Translations under genes and position numbers: made by a program
Source of the DNA: Bacteroidota bacterium
Lineage (GTDB): Bacteria; Bacteroidota; Bacteroidia; Bacteroidales; B39-G9
NCBI GenBank assembly: GCA_003648455.1
Contig: QMPG01000081.1
Location: 1-10,536 of the forward strand
Direction of reading: 5' to 3'
Length of the DNA stretch: 10,536 nucleotides
Shown here: in pieces, positions 1 through 6,816 of the stretch
Layout: each line of letters opens with the position of its first letter
How positions within the stretch are numbered: position 1 is the stretch's first letter
Notes under the pieces: generated by a model
The model's input: the letters and a program-made list of their open reading frames with translations, nothing else
Databases searched by the model: none
Told to the model about the DNA's origin: nothing

Positions 1-61
1 AACTTCTTCATATGCATATAAATTAACTAATATTTATTAAATTTTAAAAGATTATTCCTGA

Positions 62-69
62 CAAATGTA
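62..69 (-). promoter_or_regulatory. Possible Bacteroidota -7 box for a gene leaving the left edge
   Basis: On the minus strand these bases read TACATTTG, an exact match to the Bacteroidota -7 consensus TAnnTTTG. It lies about 50 nt upstream of the possible ATG at 11-9 or 17-15. I find no TTG/TTTG -33 element at the expected distance, and the region is AT-rich enough for a chance match, so this is a weak call. Confidence 0.25.
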
Positions 70-302
70 ATTTTAATTTTTCACATAATATCCTGTTACA
101 CTATCATTCTTATACATAATCTACTTTTTTAGTGTAAACATTTTACGATGGGGTTATAATGTTCATATTTAACACTTTACCCGCATTACGTATAGCCTTT
201 GTTGTATGCTGGGCTTTATTCATTTTCAGTCAGTTAATAATATTTTTACATTCATAATTCTCTCAGTCGAAGCACTAATGTTTCTAAAAAAAATAGTTTT
301 TT

Positions 303-313
303 CGGGTCGGCAA
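303..313 (+). repeat. Direct repeat, left copy (cgggtcggcaa)
   Basis: These 11 bases recur exactly and in the same orientation at 10526-10536, the last bases of the window. The surrounding gttttttcgggtcgg (296-310) also matches 14 of 15 bases at 10440-10454. The copies bracket the whole operon and lie only in non-coding DNA beside the hairpin repeats. Confidence 0.7.
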
Positions 314-325
314 AAAAGCGTTGGG

Positions 326-398
326 GCAGCCATACTCTTTGACAAGTTTTGGCTCGTGCGGTGGACTTTTCGAGCGACTTGGCAATGTGTATGGTTGC
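326..398. repeat. Structured repeat, copy 1: long imperfect hairpin
   Basis: The + strand folds as follows. The outer stem is 326-335 (gcagccatac) with 389-398 (gtatggttgc), one G-T wobble. A 3x3 internal loop follows, tct (336-338) opposite tgt (386-388). The middle stem is 339-347 (ttgacaagt) with 377-385 (acttggcaa), one mismatch. After an asymmetric loop (348-351 opposite 376), an inner stem gctcg (352-356)/cgagc (371-375) closes a 14-nt apical loop containing tgcggtgg. The element starts just downstream of the ATPase gene. A hairpin of the same design, with different stem sequences but the same internal loop, lies at 10426-10489. The single wobble pairs as G-U in + strand RNA but would be C-A in the minus transcript, a weak hint that + is the functional orientation. 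Confidence 0.75.
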
Positions 399-410
399 GA
401 AGGGGTGGCT

Positions 411-2306
411 TTATTCTCCATTTACTTCAATTAGTTTTTCGTTAAAATTCTTTCCATCATAATCAAATACATTCGATAAGTCATTTGAAGGTTCAATTCC
501 AAATCTATTGCACATTTCAATGTAGCAATATTTTATTGTATCAAACTGTTCTACTTCATTTGTAATTACTCCACTATTATCAATACTGGAAACCTTACAT
601 TTACTGTAAATTGAAATTCTTGCAGGTTTTCCTTCTTCTTCCAATAACACTATTTGTTCCGCTGATTTCATTCTTACAGAATAATAAGTTCCATCAGGTT
701 TGTTCAATACAAAATTCATATTTCTATTATTCCTATGAAATAATCTACCTCTTTTGATTTTATTTAAGTCCTTTGTGATTTTAATCAGGCTGTTTAATTC
801 GTCTCTGAAAAATGGTGCATCTACATCATTATGAGCAAGTGGATTTAGAAGTAAATCTTTGTAAGTTTTTAAATCTGTAAATGGTGCAAAATCAATATTT
901 TCTTCATTGCAAAATTTTCCAAATACAAGAATTAAATCATTCAATATTTTATCAATAAGTTTTCCTTCTTTTTCTTCCTTTTTTAAACTTACTGGAAGTA
1001 ATTCTTGCAATTTACGCTCAATCTCTTTTCTCAAATATATTCCGCAAGCAGCATAATCGTGTTGAATTAAAAAATCTTGTGCTGTTTGAATATTATCTTT
1101 TATTGGTTTAAAATAGGGCTTGGAAAAACCATTCGTATCATCTTGGTACATTTCAATCAGATTCCACAATTTACTTTTGCCAATGATATTGATTTTCTTT
1201 TTTGCTAATTCATAGAATGATTTATCGTGGGTCATTAAGATTAGTTGAAAGTATTGTGAATACTTATTCAACAAAAGGTTCAAAACAATATTTCTATTTC
1301 GCATATCAAGACTCAAAAGCATATCATCAATAACCAAACTTTTTAAGTCTGCATCATAAAGTTTGTAGTCTAAAATCGCAAACCTTAACGAAAGTCCGAT
1401 TGCAGACCATTTTGCTTCATTCAAGAACGTATGTGGTTTTTTAATTTTAGGATTATCTATACTGTCATATTTTGTTAGAGAAAACAATATTTGGTGATTA
1501 TGAAAAGTGAAACCATTTTCTTGTACTTCAAATTGTTTTTGTTCTAATTCAAGTTTGATTTTAAACTTATATCCAAAGTCATTTTCGATGGAAAGATTTG
1601 CTTTGGTTTCAATATCAGAAAGGAATCCTTTTAACCAATTATTCCAATCATTTATTTTTTGTTTGTATGCTTTGTATTTCTGATAATCTCCTTTTTCTTC
1701 AATTGTAGGTGCGGTTCTCAACGAAGCGGTCGGAAAAACTTCTTCACCCTGTAAATTTCTTATTTTTGCAGGTCCATTCTTTAATTCCTCCAATTCTTTT
1801 AAACAAGGTACTGCACCTTTTTTTACATAAGGCAAAACTTCTTCTTCAAACCAAAGCCAAAGGTCATTTTCTTTTGAGTGCTTTAAGTTGTGCAACTGAA
1901 AAAGAACCCGATAATTAATAAAATCGGTTGCCATACTGCTTTTAATCACATCTGCATTACCACGAATTGATAAATCCATGCTTTTCCTTGAAACCCGAAA
2001 TATTTTTGGATGATTGCCATCATCATCCTTTAGAACTGCTTTGATGTATGTATTATTCTTTCCTGTTGAATGAATATTTACCAAACTATCATTACCTGTT
2101 TTCTTAAAATATTTTCGAATTTCTTCATCCTTCTTTTTTAGGCTCGATTCAAGCAAGGTGTATAAAGCCCAATAAATAGTAGATTTTCCACTTCCGTTTT
2201 CGCCATAAATTAGTAAATGATTTCCATTAATTTTTAATAGCGGACTATTAGCCTCTATTTCCGAGAAAAACTTAAAATCGTTAATATGTAATTCGTGTAA
2301 TTTCAT
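411..2306 (-). CDS. RecF/SMC-like AAA ATPase, ATPase part of an Hma-type defence system
   Basis: This cytoplasmic ATPase is expected to couple ATP hydrolysis to DNA sensing or clamping with the co-encoded methylase and helicase. Visible features: an N-terminal MKLHELHINDFKFF stretch typical of RecF-type ATPases, Walker A GENGSGKST at residues 35-43, a signature-like helix (KWSAIGLSLRFA, 299-310), Walker B LVIDD (324-328), a D-loop at about 332-336 and an H-loop MTHD at 358-361. Walker B ends in Asp-Asp rather than the usual Asp-Glu. Only about 280 residues separate Walker A and B with no long coiled coil, so it is RecF-like rather than a true SMC. Residues about 405-515 are helical and hold LAHND (490-494), faintly HEPN-like but without an R-x4-6-H motif. 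I do not recognise residues 520-631. It is last in the operon, 2 nt after the methylase stop. The start sits exactly where the family fold begins. Confidence 0.88.
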   Translation of the reverse strand: MKLHELHINDFKFFSEIEANSPLLKINGNHLLIYGENGSGKSTIYWALYTLLESSLKKKDEEIRKYFKKTGNDSLVNIHSTGKNNTYIKAVLKDDDGNHPKIFRVSRKSMDLSIRGNADVIKSSMATDFINYRVLFQLHNLKHSKENDLWLWFEEEVLPYVKKGAVPCLKELEELKNGPAKIRNLQGEEVFPTASLRTAPTIEEKGDYQKYKAYKQKINDWNNWLKGFLSDIETKANLSIENDFGYKFKIKLELEQKQFEVQENGFTFHNHQILFSLTKYDSIDNPKIKKPHTFLNEAKWSAIGLSLRFAILDYKLYDADLKSLVIDDMLLSLDMRNRNIVLNLLLNKYSQYFQLILMTHDKSFYELAKKKINIIGKSKLWNLIEMYQDDTNGFSKPYFKPIKDNIQTAQDFLIQHDYAACGIYLRKEIERKLQELLPVSLKKEEKEGKLIDKILNDLILVFGKFCNEENIDFAPFTDLKTYKDLLLNPLAHNDVDAPFFRDELNSLIKITKDLNKIKRGRLFHRNNRNMNFVLNKPDGTYYSVRMKSAEQIVLLEEEGKPARISIYSKCKVSSIDNSGVITNEVEQFDTIKYCYIEMCNRFGIEPSNDLSNVFDYDGKNFNEKLIEVNGE

Positions 2307-2308
2307 TG

Positions 2309-5300
2309 TTAATGGGTACTTTCATTTATACGTTTTATGATATTTGGACTATGAACAGGGGCAAGTAATATCCTATTCCTAATCGGATTATCTTTTTCCT
2401 TCAATTTGTAATATTCTCGTTGGATTACATCCCGTTTTTCTTCAAAGGTTTCCAATTGGTTGATGTCCACAAAATTTACAAATTGCAATACATCTATTTT
2501 GTTTTCTTTCATATGTTTTTCAAAATAGAGTTCGTAAACCATCATATTGAGTACGTCTTCAAAAAAACGACTGACTATTTCGTTTGATATACTTTCAAAT
2601 AAATAAGGTTTCTCGGGGTTGTTTATTAGTGTCAAATAATCTGCCAATATTTCAAAGGGTTTTCTTTTATTCTCTTCTATCTGTGGGATTGGCAATTGTT
2701 CGATTTTATATTTTTTCCAACGACTTGTTCCCATTCCAGAGGTAGTGGTAATCAAATTAAAATACCAAAGTGCAGCACGAGAGTTTAAAATTGAAATTAA
2801 ATATTTTAAATTTTCTCCAGTCATTGCAAATAAAGTTGCCTCAGCGTACATTCCTGATTCATCATATACAAACTTTGGGGAATCAGATAACTCACCCCAT
2901 ATAATTTTTGGTTTATCGAATTCAAGAAAATAGGCACAATTTCGTAAATTTGACCAGTGGTCACCTTTATTTTTACGAATTTCAAGTTGTTCACGATATG
3001 GGTATAAAAAGTCATATATTTCAGGATAATCTTTTTCTACATTAACTCTTTCAATTCCTAATTTTTTAATTCCATTATGCGTGTTAATTAGCCACAAATC
3101 ATTCCATTTGTAAGTGAATTTCCTTAAATCACGTCCTCTAAGTATTGGTTTTATTATTTCACTTGCATTAGGATTCTTATTAATTAATTGATTTCTTTTT
3201 TCAGAGTTTATTATATATGCATCGTTAAATCCGTTCAAAATGCCAATATAAATATGAATATTACATTCTTTTAGCGGTATACCAAATCGTTCAAACTCTG
3301 ATTTTATAATCATTTCCTCTTTACTTGAAATAATCCAACCATTTTCATCAAATTCATTAATTTCAAAAGAGTTTTCATTAAAATACTTTTCTAAACTAAT
3401 GTTTGTATTATAATCAGATGTTATTGTCACAGCTGTTAAAGAAGTAGCACAGAGAGATTTTTTTGTGATAATGATATTTACTTCGACAGTAGCAGACGGG
3501 AATATTAATGTATCTTCAAAATTTAAAAGCTTTATTGGATTTGTTTTTTCAACAAAATATTTCCTCAAGAGTTTACCATATTTAGTCTTCATCCAAGAAT
3601 TAGACGTTACATATGATAACACACCATTATCTTTCAACAAGATATTTCCCTTTTCATAAAAAAGCATATAAATATCACCTGAACGAGAATAGGTTTTGAA
3701 GCCTTTGTCTGCATATAAATTGGCAAGGAAACTTTTGTCTTTCTGCATCTGAATATAAGGTGGATTACCAATCATAATATCAAAACCACCTTGCTCAAAT
3801 ACATCCATAAAGAATAGATGCCAAAGAAAATAGGGGCGTTCATCGGTATGTTCAAAATCTAATAATTTATTGCGTGCCTGTGCTCTATTTTCTAACTGTT
3901 TTTTACGCTTCTCAATCTCTTTTATTTCTTTACTTCGAGCAACTACTTGTTCTTTTTGTTGAGCATTTAGTCCACTTGTTTTACTTTCCAATTTTTGTTC
4001 ATAGGTTGCAATTTCAATCAGCAATTTGTTTTCATAAAACTCCAAAGATTTATCAATATGGTCGAGTACAATCTTATCAATGGCTTTATGTATTTGGTTT
4101 TTTTTGTCTTTATCTTCTACTTTAAAATAATCTTTAATCAATTGCTTGATATCGGCTCTATTTTCTTCTGAGAACCCATAGTCTGCCTTTGGTTCTTCAA
4201 ATAGTGTAGGGTTTACAATGGTTACATTAGGTTCGTCAAATAAAGCCGTTTCGCTTAAATCAATCCCTTCGAAACTTTCGAGCAAACTATTGCCTTGCAT
4301 TATTTTATAATCAAGGTTTGGTAAAGGTTGCGGTTCGGTTTCGTCCACTACCAAAGCCAGCCAAAAGCGTAATTGTGCAATATCAACTGCACCTTTTTCA
4401 ATATCCACTCCATAAATGGAATTTTGGATAATGTCTTTTTTAACTTTTGCAGGGTTAAATTCCTGATTGGTTTTTAAGTAGGGGTAAATAAACTTTTTGG
4501 CTTCAAAAAGTTCGTGCAGTATGCCAATAGGAAAAGCACCGGAACCAATGGCAGGGTCGCAAACTTTTATGGCATCAATTCTTTGGTTTAGCGAAATGGC
4601 GTTATCCCTTTCGGTAAAATATTCAGATACTTGATGATTTCTTACAAATTCATCAATTTTTGCTTCTTCAGGAAAATAATTTACTAAATACTGAATAGTG
4701 CTTTCCTTGCACATATATTCAACTACCTCTTTGGGTGTGTAAAAAGCACCTTTTTCACGGTTTTCTTCCAACAGGTTTTCAAAAATATGGCCAAGCATTT
4801 CGGGGTCAATACCTACTTCGTGGTCATCAGGGCTATTTTCGTCAATGGTAAAATTGTACTGTGCAAAAAACTCAAATAGTTCTTCAAAATATTTTACCGG
4901 AAAATCTACATTCAGTATTTCTTCGGGTTTATCCGCTTCAAACAATCCACCATTTAGATAAGGAACACGAGAACCATTTAATTTGCCGTTCAATCCCTTA
5001 ACTTCAAAAATATCATTTTTGCGTCTGGCATTTAAGGTATTGAAAAATAGTTTTGTTAAACATTGGCTGTGAAAATTTTCTTTTTTGTCGAAATCATTAA
5101 ACAGGTTTTGCATAAATTGTTTTTCGCCACCTTCCCATTTCTTTGTATTTGCAGGGCAGCCCATCCAACCTTTTTTTTGCAAAAAATGCAGAAAAACAAT
5201 TCTCCCCAATAATTTTTTAACAAAGTCACGAATTGGTTTTTCTTGTTTGGCAAGTTCTTCTTTTGATGTGTCTAAAAGAATATCCCGATAACCAAATTCA

Positions 5301-5935
5301 GCATTGGCAATATATCGCCAGAACTTTTCGTAATGTTCTTTGTACGATTTAAAAAAGTCCTTTTTAAGTGGTTCAACTGAGAATGTGTCTTTAATTTTTT
5401 GAAGGTCTATTTTTTCACCATTCTCTTTTTTTTCGGCAAGTACTAAAAGTCTTTTTGCAGCTGTTGTACACGATTCGTTTCCCCCAAGTAAATAAGTAAA
5501 TCGTTTTGGTTTGGTTTCGCCTTTAATGAATTCACCTGTTTCTAAATCAATATCCGACCATTTTGCAATAAAAGAAAATCGATAATCTGTTTGATTTTTA
5601 GAATAGAAAAATACTAAAGCACCGTGCGTAATATTTTGATCGATGTGTTTGGCTGCAATATCTCTTAATCCTTTGCGGTTTTGGTCAATTCTTATGCTGT
5701 CGTCAACTTCTACTTCAAAAATGGCAAGCGATTTATTGTCGTCCAGTTTAATAGCACCAATTTGCTTTCCTGATTTTACTTTGTCTTCTTCAGAAAAAGG
5801 GTTTGAAGGTGTTGAGAAATAATCAATTTTACTAAATAGCAAATTCAATACAGATTTCCAACTTTCTTTGAAATTGTAATCTTTTTGCAATATATGTTTA
5901 AGGTCTTTTTCTTTCATATAATCAATATTTACCAT
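2309..5935 (-). CDS. Eco57I/type IIG-like adenine DNA methyltransferase (restriction-modification enzyme)
   Basis: It likely transfers methyl from S-adenosylmethionine to adenine N6 in a specific DNA site. Residues about 55-130 form an alpha/beta region (FEVEVDD at 73-79) at the place where relatives carry a PD-(D/E)xK-like nuclease; the ExK lysine is not evident. Next come motif X GAFYTP (396-401), SAM-binding motif I DPAIGSGAF (460-468), motif II IYGVDIEKGAVDIAQLRFWL (507-526), a Lys/Glu-rich, probably coiled-coil insertion (about 590-690), catalytic motif IV NPPY (724-727), and a TaqI_C-like target-recognition domain (about 890-1085, ending SRWKKYKIEQLPIPQI). Length is full for a type IIG or BREX PglX-like enzyme. 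The start at 5935 lies inside a 12-bp hairpin. Met7 (ATG at 5917-5915, MKEKDLKHIL) better resembles the family N-terminus as I recall it and is clear of the stem, so it may be the true start. It is a solo modifier or a restriction enzyme; the sequence alone does not decide. Confidence 0.93.
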   Translation of the reverse strand: MVNIDYMKEKDLKHILQKDYNFKESWKSVLNLLFSKIDYFSTPSNPFSEEDKVKSGKQIGAIKLDDNKSLAIFEVEVDDSIRIDQNRKGLRDIAAKHIDQNITHGALVFFYSKNQTDYRFSFIAKWSDIDLETGEFIKGETKPKRFTYLLGGNESCTTAAKRLLVLAEKKENGEKIDLQKIKDTFSVEPLKKDFFKSYKEHYEKFWRYIANAEFGYRDILLDTSKEELAKQEKPIRDFVKKLLGRIVFLHFLQKKGWMGCPANTKKWEGGEKQFMQNLFNDFDKKENFHSQCLTKLFFNTLNARRKNDIFEVKGLNGKLNGSRVPYLNGGLFEADKPEEILNVDFPVKYFEELFEFFAQYNFTIDENSPDDHEVGIDPEMLGHIFENLLEENREKGAFYTPKEVVEYMCKESTIQYLVNYFPEEAKIDEFVRNHQVSEYFTERDNAISLNQRIDAIKVCDPAIGSGAFPIGILHELFEAKKFIYPYLKTNQEFNPAKVKKDIIQNSIYGVDIEKGAVDIAQLRFWLALVVDETEPQPLPNLDYKIMQGNSLLESFEGIDLSETALFDEPNVTIVNPTLFEEPKADYGFSEENRADIKQLIKDYFKVEDKDKKNQIHKAIDKIVLDHIDKSLEFYENKLLIEIATYEQKLESKTSGLNAQQKEQVVARSKEIKEIEKRKKQLENRAQARNKLLDFEHTDERPYFLWHLFFMDVFEQGGFDIMIGNPPYIQMQKDKSFLANLYADKGFKTYSRSGDIYMLFYEKGNILLKDNGVLSYVTSNSWMKTKYGKLLRKYFVEKTNPIKLLNFEDTLIFPSATVEVNIIITKKSLCATSLTAVTITSDYNTNISLEKYFNENSFEINEFDENGWIISSKEEMIIKSEFERFGIPLKECNIHIYIGILNGFNDAYIINSEKRNQLINKNPNASEIIKPILRGRDLRKFTYKWNDLWLINTHNGIKKLGIERVNVEKDYPEIYDFLYPYREQLEIRKNKGDHWSNLRNCAYFLEFDKPKIIWGELSDSPKFVYDESGMYAEATLFAMTGENLKYLISILNSRAALWYFNLITTTSGMGTSRWKKYKIEQLPIPQIEENKRKPFEILADYLTLINNPEKPYLFESISNEIVSRFFEDVLNMMVYELYFEKHMKENKIDVLQFVNFVDINQLETFEEKRDVIQREYYKLKEKDNPIRNRILLAPVHSPNIIKRINESTH

Positions 5936-5958
5936 TTTGTTGGGCTCAACAAAATGGT
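5931..5958 (-). promoter_or_regulatory. Perfect 12-bp hairpin covering the methyltransferase start codon
   Basis: The arms ACCATTTTGTTG and CAACAAAATGGT pair perfectly around a 4-nt loop (AGCC in the minus-strand transcript). The ATG at 5935-5933 lies wholly inside the 3' arm, so in mRNA this start would be sequestered. The stem fills most of the 30-nt gap between dinD and the methylase gene, the only gap of note in the operon. Possible roles are translational control of the methylase, an mRNA processing or stability site, or a weak attenuator. No T-run follows, so a terminator is unlikely. If translation begins at Met7 (5917) the stem is simply in the leader. Confidence 0.75.
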
Positions 5959-5965
5959 TTTAGAA

Positions 5966-6814
5966 TTATTTTTTACCACTCAATTTGTCAGGATTTTTAA
6001 TAAACTTCTTATTCTCAGATTTAACTCGTCTTTCTAATTTCTTAACATCTTCTTCGGGTGGTAGTTCTTCGGGTTTAATTCCTCTTTCAAGTAATAGTTT
6101 TCTTACGCCCTTATTATTTCTGATATGCTCCCAAGAAATCTGTTGCCCTGATTTTATGTCTTTGTCTTTAACATTAAAAATTGTAATTTCTGTAGCAAAA
6201 TCTTTAGCCTTTATAGTAATTACAGGTAGGAAATCAGCAAGTGGTCGGTTCGATTTTACACCAAGTTTCTTTTTCATTTGTCCCGTTGTAAATCCAAATA
6301 AAGCCTGATCTCCTTTACTTCGGATTATGCCGAAATTTCTATCATTTCCTGTACGTTCAAAAATTAACTCAGAAAGTTCTTTTTCAGAAAGAGTAAGTTT
6401 TTGTCTTGCTTGCAAACGCTCCCAATCTTTTATACGCTGCTCAACTATTTCAAATTTACGTGTTTGAACAGCAAAATAATTTTGTGCAAATGCAATTGCT
6501 TCTTTTTTGGGGTCTCCGTTTTGTGCAATTAGGTAACACGCAAAACGAGTGAGCATAATATCCTCTATTTCACGCTCGGTTCCAGAACCAATTTGAACCT
6601 TTTTGTTGACACTAACAAAATGGTCTGAAATGCTATGACCTGCAGTTTCGCAAGCAGTTTTTGCTTTATTAATTACCTTAGTGAAGTTTCGCCATTCAGT
6701 ATATTCTAATAAATGCTGTATGTCTCTTGCAAACCAAAATTCAATACCATCATCTGCTTTATTGGCATACGATTCAAAATCTAATGTTAAATATTTTACT
6801 GTTTCTGTTTTCAT
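5966..6814 (-). CDS. dinD: DinD-like DNA-damage-inducible protein (BRO-N domain)
   Basis: The E. coli homologue is an SOS-induced protein of similar length (about 275 residues) reported to inhibit RecA after filament formation; the same role here is inference. A BRO-N domain spans about residues 25-122, with FWFARDIQHLLEYTEWRNF (26-44) and DIMLTRFACYLIAQNGDP (85-102). The DinD-specific C-terminal half follows, including ERTGNDRNFGIIRSKGDQAL (153-172) and LGVKSNRPLADFLP (184-197). The tail from about 245 is charged and Lys-rich. The protein looks complete and intact. It starts 2 nt after the helicase stop, so it is co-transcribed and probably translationally coupled with the defence genes. I see no separate promoter or LexA-type operator before it, so its expression probably follows the operon rather than SOS. 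It may protect against, or sense, DNA damage caused by the system. Confidence 0.9.
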   Translation of the reverse strand: MKTETVKYLTLDFESYANKADDGIEFWFARDIQHLLEYTEWRNFTKVINKAKTACETAGHSISDHFVSVNKKVQIGSGTEREIEDIMLTRFACYLIAQNGDPKKEAIAFAQNYFAVQTRKFEIVEQRIKDWERLQARQKLTLSEKELSELIFERTGNDRNFGIIRSKGDQALFGFTTGQMKKKLGVKSNRPLADFLPVITIKAKDFATEITIFNVKDKDIKSGQQISWEHIRNNKGVRKLLLERGIKPEELPPEEDVKKLERRVKSENKKFIKNPDKLSGKK

Positions 6815-6816
6815 AA

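Larger units (their letters stand above)
286..398 (-). terminator. Possible terminator region at the operon end
   Basis: On the minus strand, the long imperfect hairpin begins 12 nt after the ATPase stop codon. It is followed by a T6 tract (positions 317-312) and then a T8 tract (293-286). That order suits transcription termination. However, the T6 run is about 8 nt beyond the foot of the stem, and the stem is interrupted, so it is not a textbook intrinsic terminator. The hairpin belongs to a repeat family and may end transcription only incidentally. Confidence 0.3.
1..410. other. Non-coding left flank downstream of the operon
   Basis: I see no convincing complete gene in these 410 bases. 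Positions 1-300 are very AT-rich. A patch at about 186-216 (containing ttgtatgctgggc) has the look of intergenic repeats I recall from Bacteroidota genomes; this is recollection, not a search. From about 296 the composition becomes more GC-rich and enters the structured repeat described separately. At the extreme left edge the minus strand reads ATG CAT ATG AAG AAG (positions 17 to 3), which could be the first codons of another gene running off the window (M-H-M-K-K or M-K-K), but only a few codons are visible. Confidence 0.6.

Noticed and set aside
131..176. AT-rich imperfect inverted repeat (agtgt/acact with aacatt/aatgtt)
   Set aside because: The stems are short, separated by unequal loops, and easily formed by chance in DNA this AT-rich.
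326..398. Integron attC site
   Set aside because: The folded shape with asymmetric unpaired bases is suggestive, but I could not find properly placed RYYYAAC and GTTRRRY ends; gttgggg at 320-326 is only a near miss and has no partner. No integrase is visible.
206..445. A 79-codon open frame on the + strand
   Set aside because: It runs through the structured repeat and into the end of the ATPase gene on the other strand. Its translation has no domain or signal peptide and repeats the odd composition of the non-coding DNA.
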